Shown piece by piece: positions 10,775 to 21,773 of a DNA stretch of 64,000 nt. Origin of the DNA: Daucus carota subsp. sativus (taxonomy: Eukaryota > Streptophyta > Magnoliopsida > Apiales > Apiaceae); the NCBI RefSeq assembly GCF_001625215.2, contig NC_030384.2, forward strand, positions 22,246,527-22,310,526, written 5' to 3'. Every line of letters begins with the position of its first letter. The stretch's first letter is position 1. A program made the translations under genes and the position numbers. The notes beneath the pieces were generated by a model. The model saw only the letters and a list, made by a program, of their open reading frames with translations. It had not been told where the DNA came from and searched no databases.

Positions 10775-11400
10775 GTTTGGAATCAGAGCCATGCCTCCAC
10801 GTCGAGGGAATGCTTGTGATATCGAGTTAGTGGAGTTGAGAAGACAAGTGGAGAAACTGCAGGATCAACTTGCTCACGGAGAAGACAGAGAAGGCATAAT
10901 GTCGGCACACATAACTTAAAAAGTAACTCATCAACGCAAGGTGATGAGGACTACAATCTATTCCATGAAGAATCAGATGATCACTCTCAAGTCGTGCATC
11001 TGCTCCTAGATGATCTGGCCTGAGAAACAACAATTTTCAAGGTGCTTAAAATGTTCAATCACAATTCCAGATGTTGAAGGAAGAAGCCATCCAGATGAAT
11101 TTATTGATTGGCTTAATACGGTGGACACAATTTTTGAATACAATGATGTGCATGATCAATAAAAGGTTAAATTTGTGATAATAAAGTTGAAAAACACGTA
11201 TCCTTATGGTGGGAACACAAGAAGAAGCAACGAGTTGGTGATGAAATTAAAGGCTAAAATTCGCACTTGGGAAATGATGAAGAAAAAGTTCCAAAAATTT
11301 TTTTTACCTGGTAATTATAAGTAAGGTGCTTTTCTCAAATTTCAAACAATGAAATATGTCTGTGGAAGATTATATGACAGAATTTGAAATCTCATGATGC
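10775..11400 (+). pseudogene. Ty3/gypsy gag relic
   Basis: A decayed gag region of a Ty3/gypsy retrotransposon. A TTTGGAATCAGAGCC segment at about 10779 resembles a degenerate initiator-Met tRNA primer site, followed by an ATG reading MPPRRGNACDIELVELRR and a coiled-coil-like stretch. After several stops and frame changes, gag-type sequence can be followed: IPDVEGRSHPDEFIDWLN near 11070-11120, then segments resembling KVKFVIIKLK, WWEHKK and RTWEMMKKKF up to about 11310. There are multiple in-frame stops and no pol or second LTR nearby, so it is a truncated fossil. Two short ORFs here are pieces or shadows. Confidence 0.7.
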
Positions 11401-11649
11401 AGATTTTATTTAGTTTCAAATTGTATAAGAAAGTTACATGTAGTTGTTTATATAATATTTTTAAAAATATTTTTAAGACAATAAAATTATGAAAGATTAA
11501 AGAAATATAAGGTTTTTGACATATTTCATTAAATATATATACATATTTTTGTATTTTTATATATGTACATGAGAATGCGTGTCAGGGATCTATAAATTAG
11601 TTGATAATAATGTCATGACGACGTGAATTAATTTTGTAATGGTGAGATC

Positions 11650-12050
11650 CGTGGCTCCGTGAAAAATATTATCTTATATCATTATTTTGCTTTCTGGTTC
11701 CGCACTTGGCTATCCTACCTACACACCAGTTAATCAATAAAATTTATTTTAAGCAAAAGTTACGTGATAAAAGCACAAATATTCTATACGGTAATGAAAA
11801 CATGTAATGAAACTCTAATTTTTAGCGAATAGCACACCTCTTGTGAAGTTTTAAAGAAACAGAAAAAATATTTACAAAATATTTACATATAATCAACAAA
11901 CGTGGTTATATGATGAATAAAATATGTTAACCTGCCCAACTAATTCGTTGTCATTGCATGCCTTTCTCAGCATTATAAATGAAGAAAACACAGGTTCATT
12001 CCCATTCATCTTTTTCATGAATATCGAGCAATTAAGCAAAAAAATATTTT
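11650..12050 (+). promoter_or_regulatory. Orphan ERF promoter (duplicate of the ERF pseudogene upstream region)
   Basis: This region aligns by eye over about 400 bp with 38650-39040, directly upstream of the broken ERF at 39068. Shared blocks include AAGTTTTAAAGAAACAGAAA, TTATATGATGAATAAAA, TTGTCATTGCATGCCTTTCT and TATAAATGAAGAAAACA (TATA at 11974-11980). After about 12050 no ERF coding sequence follows. I infer that a gene copy was lost or separated here. Confidence 0.7.
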
Positions 12051-12138
12051 TAGTTTAATTATATATCGACCCAAAGACTATATTTTGCCTCATGAATGCC
12101 CCTCTCGGTTAAAATCGAAGCAAAGAATAGAAAGAATG

Positions 12139-12140
<2 letters not shown>

Positions 12141-12192
<52 letters not shown>
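12141..12192. repeat. (TA)n(GA)n microsatellite
   Basis: About 30 bp of AT repeats followed by GA repeats, directly against the left end of the MITE at 12193. Confidence 0.95.
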
Positions 12193-12724
<532 letters not shown>

Positions 12725-13085
12725 GGATGATCAAATACAAAATACAAACCTTTTTTTTTTGTAAAAACTAATCTGTACCTTTGATTATTATTTACCATCT
12801 TTTAATCTAGGCCACTCATTACTTGATATAAAAAAAAGAAAAAGACAGATATTTTGTTAATCGCTTGTCATTAATTCATATGCTTTCTCTCTCTAAGAAC
12901 TGTTTCTCTCTCTAGTAGCCGTTTTTCTGAAATCTCTCCACTCTTCAGTCCTATCCATAGTCTCTCTAGCTCGGTGCTCTCTCTCATCTCTCTCCGTGCT
13001 CTGTTTAGTCTTCGCATCTTCATCATCTGTCGCAATCAAAATCAAACTCAATTTTTGGAGCTGCTGATTTTATAATTGGTGTACG

Positions 13086-13998
13086 ATGATTATAACAGAT
13101 CTCATCGAAATCAGTGATAATCAAGGTGATTACTTTACTTTTATTGTTCGATTAACTATGTAGATTTAGAGATGATGATGTACTAGGTGTTTTGTTTGAA
13201 AGTTGTAGTTTCTTGTTGATTCAATTAGCATACTCGTCTTGTAGTTTTTTAATGATATATGATGTAAACTAGTAACTCACATGAGTTTAATTAGTAAATT
13301 AGGTATTCATTGATAATTTCATGTTTATGTTTTGGTTTATTATTCAACTTGTTCTGTGTTTTGGTCACATATGAATTGTTTTGTTTAGTGAGACGTTTTT
13401 GTTTTGTTATGGCTGAACTTAATCTAATTTTGTGGTTTATTGTAGTGTATCAAAGTTATCTGTTCAATGTAAGTCCATATTCACTATAATATAAATCTAC
13501 AATCACTATAATTTGATGATGTAAATCACTACAGTATAATATAGGTTTATAATTGTTATGTTGTTGATTAGTAGTGTGTGTAGTTTTTGCTTTTAATTGT
13601 TATTCATATGCGGATGCAGGTTCTAGTTGTGGTGACTTGTCTTGTATTAGTAGTTCAAATGCGAGTTGTGATCCTTCTTCTAGTAAAAATGATAGTTCAT
13701 TATCAAGCTATGTTTTGTCTCCTGGTGGACGGAAATATTATTCACCATCTGTTGTTGATCTTAGTTGTGTGCCAGCTATTAATCAAGTTCATGACAACTT
13801 GGAAAAAGCGTTTGTATTTTACAAGAATTATGGTCGTTTAGGAGGTTTTGATGTTCGTAAGGGAACAGAAAAGAGAGCTGATGATGGAACTATTATTCTT
13901 AAGCATTTTGTTCGTAAGGGAACAAAATAAAGAGATGATGACTCCAGGACATGTGATAAGAAGAAGAAGAAAGCACGGATTGAAGAAAAGTTGTTGTA
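13086..13998 (+). pseudogene. FAR1-type (MULE) transposase, internally deleted
   Basis: Relative of FAR1/FHY3-type transposases of Mutator-like elements. Exon 1 at 13086-13125 starts ATG and encodes MIITDLIEISDNQ; its 40-nt length equals exon 1 of the unit B gene. Exon 2 begins at 13620 after a CAG acceptor (GSSCGDLSC...) and continues through the start of the FAR1 DNA-binding region (FYKNYGRLGGFDVRK, TIILKHFV). It stops at 13928-13930 just where the first zinc-binding Cys should be. In the same frame after the stop, DDSRTCDKKKKK (about 13934-13970) matches the C-terminal zinc-knuckle region of unit B. So the MULE catalytic and SWIM parts are deleted. The deletion joint sits in sequence repeated nearby (GTTCGTAAGGGAACA at 13853 and 13910), suggesting repeat-mediated loss. 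Confidence 0.75.
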
Positions 13999-14642
13999 AA
14001 AGTGGTCAGATTTTGTTTAAAATGTAGAGTAGTTAGTATGATTTGATATTACTTAGGTTTTGACAATTTATGTTCATTTGAATGAAAATATTGTGGATTA
14101 TATAATAAATATATTTTGCAATCATTAATTTGTATGGTCCAACTACAAAAATGTGATGTTGTAATCGCTAGAATGTGAGTTCCAATCACTGAAGTTTAGC
14201 TGTATTTTAAAAATAGTAGTTATGTTTTTTAGTAGTTAGTTTTGTATTTGCAGTTCAATGGATTGAGATTTGTACATATTATAGTAAAATTTGAAGCATA
14301 TATTACAATTTTGGAACATGTTAGTAGCATAAATTAAATTACTCATATTAGTGATCTAAATTTTCTACCTCTGAAGAAGTTAAAAGTAAAATTGAACAGT
14401 TTAAAATCTTTTGTACAATAGCATCCTCAAAAAGTGAATAAGCAAGATAGAATACCAAAGATAATTTGCCATACAATCATTGCTTGTAAAGTATTCACAA
14501 AAATAAGCTAACTAGTTCTTAAACAATCATTGTTTGTCAAGTTGTCGTGGATTTCATCAAAATTAATTGCTGAAACAATCATTGGCTGTTGTCGGCGGCT
14601 TCATTGAGAGTGGTGGTGAGGTTTTTTGCAAATGTGTCTGTC
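13999..14642. other. Unit A remnant without gene
   Basis: 3' flank of the FAR1 fragment. It contains ATCACT-type motifs (for example near 14160-14200 and 14355) but no ORF of note. Confidence 0.5.
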
Positions 14643-14657
14643 TCATTGTTAGGGTTA

Positions 14658-15209
14658 TGTTAGGTCCTATAAACTCACTATATAAGTTGATATAGTGAAC
14701 ACAATCAATAACACAGTATGACAATATAAGAGATTGAAAGCAGTAAACTCTTATTCACAAAGCTTGGATTGTTACAAAAACTCTCTCAGTGATTTATATA
14801 TTATCACTAAGAGCTGCTAGGGTTCTTCTAAGAATATACTCGATAACTTAACTCTTATAGAGTAACCCTAATCTGTGTTTATATAGACACAGTTACAAAA
14901 TCAATCTCTGATTTGATATCCTATAAATCAGCTATGTATTTTATCAATCAAAGATTGCTACTGTTTTCTGTTTAGTTTCCATAGTCTACAAATCACTCCT
15001 CCGCTTCTATCCTTCCTTGAAGTATATCCGCTTCTGAGCTCTTTTCACGTGTAAACTCTGATGAGTCTTGACTATGTAAACTCTGATCAGACTTTATCAA
15101 ACTCTGGTCGGACTTTATTAAACTCTGATCAGCTTCCAGCTTAAACTCTGATCACTGCTGTTCTAAAACAAACTTTAAGAACATTAGTAATCATCAATTA
15201 TATCTAACA
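14658..15209 (-). repeat. 3' LTR of the copia element
   Basis: Begins TGTTAGGTCC and ends TATCTAACA on the plus strand. Contains five AAACTCTG-type motifs about 22 bp apart at 15050-15155, located in U3 in element sense. Confidence 0.95.
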
Positions 15210-15222
15210 ATCTCCCCCAACT
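15210..15222 (-). other. Polypurine tract of the copia element
   Basis: In element sense AAGTTGGGGGAGAT directly precedes the 3' LTR, as expected for the plus-strand primer. Confidence 0.8.
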
Positions 15223-15338
15223 TGTGCATAAATATGTTATGTGCAAGTTAACAGATAATTGATGATGTCAAAACAAATAAGTCAAATGCAACAGAGTTTA
15301 GCTATATAACAGAAAACTTTTAAAACTTACAGATACTT

Positions 15339-17159
15339 TTACTCCTTAGCTTCATAGACACCATTGGCTGTCTTTAAATATTCTCTGAGGAGTTCTCTTT
15401 CAGCTTCTGCAAGTGCTGTGATCATCTGTCTCTTGATCTCCCTTAGTTCTGGATCTGAAACACCAGTTTGATAAATTGCAGCTCTGAGATCATAGATCTT
15501 GTTTCTTCTCATGTCTTTATCCAGCCTGATGTAATAACCTTTGTCAGACTCTTCATTGAAACTAAGAGTACTGATTCCAGCTATTGTTTCTATTTTTGCT
15601 GAATTCTTCTTCATCTCAACTAGCTGTCCTTGATGATTGAAGTACTTAGGAATAAAAGGTCCAGCATTCTTGTTTCCTGTTATACCCATCTTTCTCCTGA
15701 TTTGATCTTTGAGCAGATTTGAGATGTGTTGACATGACTTGTTCTTCACTTGAAATATGTGTAAGACATATCTCAATTCCTCCCAGTGTTTAGCATAGAG
15801 ATCAGCTTCAATAACTCTAAACACTATTCCATCAGACATGAAGTAGATAAGAATGTTATCTCCTCTGTCATTCTTCACCAGTTGGACTGAATCAAGTTTG
15901 TCCATTCTTTCTTGCAATGCTCCAGTCTTGGGTGCACAAAGAGATGAGGGGTCTGTTGACATTGATCCTATACTCTGATCAAATTTTTCATATTTAGATC
16001 CTAATCCTCCTTTATCTCTTCCTGCCTTTCGATGAGATATTGGTTGAATTGAGCCTTTGTAGAAATTTATCTCAGTCATCAGACTTGGCTTTGCAAATCC
16101 TGGCAATGGAGTTGTTGTTGGTTTAAACACAGCTTGAGCCTTGTCAGAGGTTGTGTCTTTCTTTGCTTCCTTATTAACTTGAGCTGTGTCAGAGGTTAAT
16201 TTTTCTTCTTGTGATTCTGCAATATGAGCTTTGTCAGAGATTGCAGCTTCTGATTTCTTTCCATTTACAACTTGATCTTTGTCAGAGGTTGTAGGCTTCT
16301 TCTGAATCAAACCTTTCTCTAGGTGTTCATCTACTTTGCTTTTTCCCTTGGATGTATACTCATCTTCAGAGTATACCTTTTTGATTGGTAAACTCTGTTC
16401 AGCAATAGTAGTTTCCTTGATCAGTATCCCCTTTTCTTTTGGTCTGGCAGTTGATTTTGCAGGTTTCTGGATTTTGCCTGAATTTATAGCATCAACATAT
16501 TCTTTCTTCAGTTCAGCTTCCTCTGCAGCAATCAACTCCAAATCCAATTTAGCTTCTGGATTTTCTTGTTGAAATAGCAGTTTAGCATATTCTTCATCAG
16601 TCATTGGTTTATCTGATCCAGCCACTGATCTTTGCTTTGATCCAGATGTGACATTGTGTGTTGGAGCAGATTTAGAACTTTGCTTAGACTGTTTTGCACT
16701 GTCAGAGTTTGAAACTCTTCCACCAGTTGCAGCTTGAAATCTCTTGTTCTTTGTAAAGTCATCCACATCATCATCATCATCATTTTTCTTTCTTTTCAGA
16801 GTTTGAGAAGTAGACTTGCATTTGACTTGTGCTACTCTCTCCCCCTTTTTGACATCATCCTCATCAGGAATCAGCACTGAGGTTATCAGAGAAAGTGAAG
16901 ATTGGATGGCTTCAAGCTGTTTAGACATTGTCTCTTGAGTGGACTCAATGTTTGACATCCTCTGTTCCAGAGATTGATTTGCAGACACCAGCTTCTTCAT
17001 GTCTTCCTTCAGAGGTAGTAAATGCCTTTTCTTGTCCATATTCTGAGTTTCCTTAAAGTTGGCTACCTCTGTTCTTAGACCATCTACTGACTTAGATGTC
17101 TGAGCATGAGCAGTATGAAATGTCTTCAGATATAGAACTGTGGCTTTGAGGCTTGACAT
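15339..17159 (-). CDS. Accessory ORF of the copia element, function unknown
   Basis: Intact 606-residue ORF between RNase H and the 3' LTR, in element sense, starting ATG TCA AGC. I do not recognise a family. The N-terminus (about residues 28-95) is rich in heptad-like Leu/Ile/Met and charged residues and probably forms a coiled coil. Around 121-134 there is a KRKK basic patch followed by an aspartate run. A lysine/serine-rich middle holds four spaced TSDK/ISDK-type repeats (about 285-345). The C-terminus is mixed charged and helical (ending GVYEAKE). No membrane segment or signal peptide is visible, so it does not look like the env-like ORFs known from some Sireviruses in the same position. 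No stop codons interrupt it although pol is broken. It could be structural (gag-like) or RNA-binding; this is speculative. It would need a spliced or subgenomic RNA, or internal initiation. Confidence 0.8.
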   Translation of the reverse strand: MSSLKATVLYLKTFHTAHAQTSKSVDGLRTEVANFKETQNMDKKRHLLPLKEDMKKLVSANQSLEQRMSNIESTQETMSKQLEAIQSSLSLITSVLIPDEDDVKKGERVAQVKCKSTSQTLKRKKNDDDDDVDDFTKNKRFQAATGGRVSNSDSAKQSKQSSKSAPTHNVTSGSKQRSVAGSDKPMTDEEYAKLLFQQENPEAKLDLELIAAEEAELKKEYVDAINSGKIQKPAKSTARPKEKGILIKETTIAEQSLPIKKVYSEDEYTSKGKSKVDEHLEKGLIQKKPTTSDKDQVVNGKKSEAAISDKAHIAESQEEKLTSDTAQVNKEAKKDTTSDKAQAVFKPTTTPLPGFAKPSLMTEINFYKGSIQPISHRKAGRDKGGLGSKYEKFDQSIGSMSTDPSSLCAPKTGALQERMDKLDSVQLVKNDRGDNILIYFMSDGIVFRVIEADLYAKHWEELRYVLHIFQVKNKSCQHISNLLKDQIRRKMGITGNKNAGPFIPKYFNHQGQLVEMKKNSAKIETIAGISTLSFNEESDKGYYIRLDKDMRRNKIYDLRAAIYQTGVSDPELREIKRQMITALAEAERELLREYLKTANGVYEAKE

Positions 17160-17573
17160 GACATCAGAGTTTGTAATTAAAATGCAAATTAATCAGTCTC
17201 ACTTATAATTAAGATATGTGAAGTAATAGAGTCTCAATGATATCAACATGGATATAGTGTAAAATAGTAGCACAGAATTGAGATCAGGATTAAAAGAACT
17301 TAACTGAGATTAATGATTACTAATTCAGATCATGCTTCATAATATCTTCACATGTTATTTGTCTCAAAGAAATAAAATGAGATCATTTAGCAAGATTCAG
17401 AGTTTACAGACATCAGAGAATATTGTCAGAGAATGACAATCAGAGTATAACAGACAGAGTATATCATCAGAGAATGTCATCAGAGTTTAACAATCAGAGT
17501 ATATCATGGCAAAGTTGTGAGCAATACATATGGTAATTTGACATTTTAAACTTGAAAGATCTGACCATTATGT
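17160..17573 (-). repeat. CAGAG-motif spacer of the copia element
   Basis: Noncoding interval between RNase H and the accessory ORF. From 17395 to 17510 it holds about nine CAGAGT/CAGAGA motifs spaced 10-16 bp apart on the plus strand. Confidence 0.7.
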
Positions 17574-20500
17574 TTACTCAGTTCCTGATATCATTCCTAG
17601 CTCATTCACCAGCCTAGTAAAGGTTGCTTCACTTAGTGGTTTGGTGAATATGTCTGCTAGCTGCTGTTCAGTGGGAACAAAGTGAAGTTCAATGGTTCCT
17701 TCCAGCACATGCTCCCTTATAAAATGATATCTGATACTGATGTGCTTTGTCAGAGAATGTTGAACTGGATTTCCTGTCATAGCAATAGCACTTTGGTTAT
17801 CACAATAAATAGGAATTTTAGAAAAGGATAACCCATAGTCCAACAATTGATTCTTCATCCAAAGAATTTGAGCACAGCAGCTGCCTGCAGCTATATACTC
17901 TGACTCTGCTGTTGATGTTGATATTGACTTTTGCTTCTTGTTGTACCAAGAAACAAGTCTTCCACCCAGAAATTGACAACTCCCACTTGTGCTTTTCCTG
18001 TCAATTTTGCAACCTGCAAAATCTGCATCAGAGTATCCAATTAGACTAAAATCTGATTCTCTAGGATACCATAATCCCAATGATGTGGTTCCCTTGAGAT
18101 ATCTGAATATCCTCTTTACTGCAATCAGATGAGGCTCTCTTGGATCTGCCTGAAATCTTGCACATAGACATGTGGCATACATTATGTCTGGTCTACTTGC
18201 AGTCAGATAAAGCAAAGATCCAATCATCCCTCTATAGTTTGTGATATCCACTGATGCACCAGTATCTTTGTCTAGCTTGGTTGCTGTTGCCATAGGAGTA
18301 GTTGCAGCTGAACTGTCTTGCATACCAAATTTCTTCAAGAGATTTCTGGTATACTTGGCTTGATTGATAAAAATTCCATCTTCAGTCTGTTTTACTTGTA
18401 AACCCAGAAAATTTCCCCCATCATGCTCATTTGGTACCTAGACTGCATGAGCTTGGCAAATCTTTGACAGAGTTTAGCATTAGTGGAACCAAAAATGATA
18501 TCATCAACATAGATTTGAACTAGAAGCAGATCATCACCATGATTCAAATAAAACAGGGTTTAATCTCTGGTACCTCTAGTAAATCCACTTTCAAGAAGAA
18601 ATTGAGCCAGAGTTTCATACCATGCCCTTGGAGCCTGCTTTAGTCCATAAAGTGCTTTGTCCAATCTATAAACATAGTCTGGGTGCTTTGGATCCACAAA
18701 GCCTGGAGGTTGTTCAACATATACCTCTTCATCCAGTTTCCCATTAAGAAAAGCACTTTTGACATCCATCTGAAATACCTTGAATTTCTTGTGTGCAGCA
18801 TAGGCCAGAAAGATTCTAATTGCCTCCAATCTTGCAACTGGAGCAAATGTCTCATCATAATCAATACCTTCCTGTTGTGAATACCCTTTTGCCACAAGTC
18901 TTGCTTTATTCCTTGTAATGACACCTTCACTATCTGTTTTGTTTCTGAAAACCCATTTTGTACCAACTATGGATCTATCTTTAGGTCTTGGTACTAGGGT
19001 CCAGACTTTATTTCTCTCAAACTCATTTAGCTCTTCTTGCATTGCTTGAATCCAGTCAGCATCTTGAAGAGCTTCCTCCACCTTTTTAGGTTCTGTTTGT
19101 GACAGAAAGCAATGATGTAAACACTCATTTGCTGTAGCTGTCCTTGTTTGCACACCTGCTTCTGGATTTCCAATTATTAAATCAGGTGTATGAGATTTTG
19201 TCCACTTCCTAGCATGTGGAAGTTGGCTATTTTCATCATTGGATCCTCCCCCTTGATCCATGCTCTCTTGATTCTGTTGATCATTCTCTGTAGCTCCCCC
19301 TGAATTTGTGCTATCAGAGTTTGAATCAGTATTCTCTGATGAGTTTGAGTCAGCATTATCTGATGAGTTTGAGTCTTGGGTAGAGTCTGAAACATTCTGA
19401 TGCTCCCCCTCAACATATGCTTCAACATCATGAACTTGTAAATTTTCACCAGAGTTTGCTGTATTTTGCTCACAGTCAGAGTTTGACTGTTCATCAGAGT
19501 TTGTCGAATCAGAGAATATTCCTTCATTTTCAAAATGCAGTTCTTCATGATCATCCATGTCTGCTAAACCCATAATTCTCTTGTCATCAAATGACACATG
19601 TATAGATTCCATGATCACCTTGGTTCTTAGATTATAGACTCTGAAGGCTTTTGTTGTCAGAGGATAACCTACAAAAATGCCTTCATCAGCTTTTAAATCA
19701 AACTTGGTAAGCTGTTCTGGATGAGTCTTCAATACAAAGCATTTGCACCCAAATATATGAAAGTACTTCAGATTTGGCTTCTTTTTCTTCACCATCTCAT
19801 ATGGGGTCTTGCCATGCTTATTAATCAGTGTTGCATTTTGAGTGAAACAAGCTGTGTGAACAGCTTCTGCCCAGAAATAAGTAGGTAATTTAGCCTCAAC
19901 AAGCATAGTTCTGGCAGCTTCTATTAGAGTCCTGTTTTTCCTTTCAACTACACCATTTTGCTGTGGTGTTCCAGGTGCAGAATATTGTTGCACTACACCT
20001 CTTTCTTTGCAGAACTCTTCCATTGTTGAATTTCTGAACTCAGTTCCATTATCACTTCTAATGATCTTTACTTTGTCTTAAGATCCATGGTCCAGTTGCT
20101 TCACATGATCCATCAGATGCAAAGCTGTTTCATCTTTAGAGTGAAGAAAATATACCCAAGTGTATCCGGTATACTCATCAACAATGACAAGAGCATATTT
20201 CTTCCTTGCAATGGATGGTACATTAACTGGTCCAAATAGATCAACATGTAGAAGATGATATGGCTTCTTTATTGAGAATTCAGTCTTACTCTTGAAGGAT
20301 GTCTTTCTCTGCTTGGCCTTTTGACATGAATCACATAGACCATCTGAAGTGAGTAGTGATTCAGGGAGTCCTCTCACAAGCTTTTTCTTTATAAGCTCAT
20401 TTATGGAGTTGAAATTGAGATGTGAGAGCTTCTTATGCCACTTCCAACTTTCTTCTGCAGAGATTCTTGTTAGGGGTGAGCAAAAAAAACCGAAAAACCG

Positions 20501-20664
20501 AAACCGAGCCGAAAAACCGAAAAACCACACCGAAAAAAACCGAAACCGAGAAAAACCGAAAAAAACCGTAGCCTAACCGAACCGACGGTTAACCGAACCG
20601 ACGGTTACGGTTTTACCCCAATAACCGAACCGAGAAACCGAACCGCTAATATTATTTTAAAATA

Positions 20665-20712
<48 letters not shown>

Positions 20713-21773
20713 AAATCATATTATTTTAAAATATTTAATATATATATTTATTTATTCTATATAGATTTATGTGCTACTAACTATATACATTTATATTTTT
20801 TTTAATAGATGATCAGTGCATTAATGATTACTAGTTATCGATTCCCTTGTATCAAGATGGGGTCTGCAGGTCAGGTTTCATCCGATTATTGTCACCATTT
20901 GCCAATGTGTGGTAACAAAGCTAATGTGTGGTAACAAAAAATGTAGTCTAGTCCCTGTGTCTTGAGTTTTCAAGTTTTACAAGAAAAAGTTTGTTCAATC
21001 TTGCCATCCTTTTATGTGACAAAAAAAAAAAAAAAAAAAAAATCTTGCCATCCTTTTAACGATTTAATATCAATATGTTCACTGCCTTTAATTAATTTTT
21101 GCACTGTTAATATGACTTTTATAATTTTTATCGATGTTAATATGATATTTATAATTTTTTATTAGCATGATATTCAAGAGAATAAACTATTAAATTTGAA
21201 AACCGAAAAAAACCGAAACCGACAAACGGTTAACCGAACCGAAAAAAACCGTTCCGAACGGTTCGGTTACGGTTAATACCTAGAAACCGAACCGAACCGA
21301 CATACACGGTTTGGTAACGGTTTTTGGTAAAAACCGAACCGAACCGACCCGTGCACACCCCTAATTCTTGTTGATAAGCAAATTGCTTTTCCTTCAGAGT
21401 TTGTAGGCAAGTTGATTTCATAAATGTTTCCATGTCTGTGAGCAATCACTGCCACCTTGCCTGTTGACTTGCTTACTATCTCACTGTGTTCTTCATAGAA
21501 ATCAACATGATATCCTCTGTCACACATCTGACTGACAGAGAGTAAATTGTGTTTTAGCCCTTGAACAAGAGCTACATTTGATATGATGACATTTCCAAGA
21601 TTGATGTTGCCATATCCCAGAGTCCTTCCTATGTTGCCATCTCCATAAGAAACACTTGGGCCAGCTTTCTCCACAAACTCTGACAGCAGGGCCTTATTTC
21701 CAGTCATGTGTCCTGAACATCCACTGTCCAAGACTAGGATATTCTTCCTGTTGCCCTGCAATCACAAAGACCA
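17574..21773 (-). pseudogene. Copia pol (protease, integrase, RT, RNase H), broken
   Basis: Read on the minus strand. Protease: LVLDSGCSGHMTG near 21735-21700, with the DSG catalytic motif. The frame is then interrupted by the hAT element at 20471-21363. Integrase: HxxxH-type finger (WHKKLSHLNF) near 20425, CDSCQKAK near 20320, catalytic Asp in LHVDLFGP near 20240, second Asp in SDNGTEF near 20055 and Glu in [10 protein letters not shown] near 19950. [12 protein letters not shown] near 18765 and YVDDIIFG near 18500. RNase H: SDADFAGCKIDRKSTSG near 18020. Breaks: TAA nonsense at 20078-20080, TAA at 18560-18562, and a small deletion/frameshift near 18410-18420 just after YVDD. Two in-frame stops (TAG 21774-21776 and TGA 21762-21764) separate gag from protease. 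The element cannot make its own polyprotein as sequenced. Confidence 0.9.
20471..21363. mobile_element. hAT-type non-autonomous element with ACCGAA arrays
   Basis: Inverted ends TAGGGGTGAGCA and TGCACACCCCTA with a perfect 8-bp TSD ATTCTTGT (20463-20470 and 21364-21371). About 170 bp at each end is built of AAAACCGAAACCGA-type repeats (inverted at the other end); the centre is AT-rich with (TA)n at 20672-20708. It interrupts the copia protease/integrase junction, so it inserted after the copia element. ORFs that run from pol into it are chimeric by-products. Confidence 0.9.

Noticed and set aside
15339-17159. Env-like protein call for the accessory copia ORF
   Set aside because: Position fits, but I see no signal peptide or transmembrane stretch, so I left the function open.
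21230-21761. ORFs that run from copia protease into ACCGAA repeats
   Set aside because: They are chimeras created by the hAT insertion.
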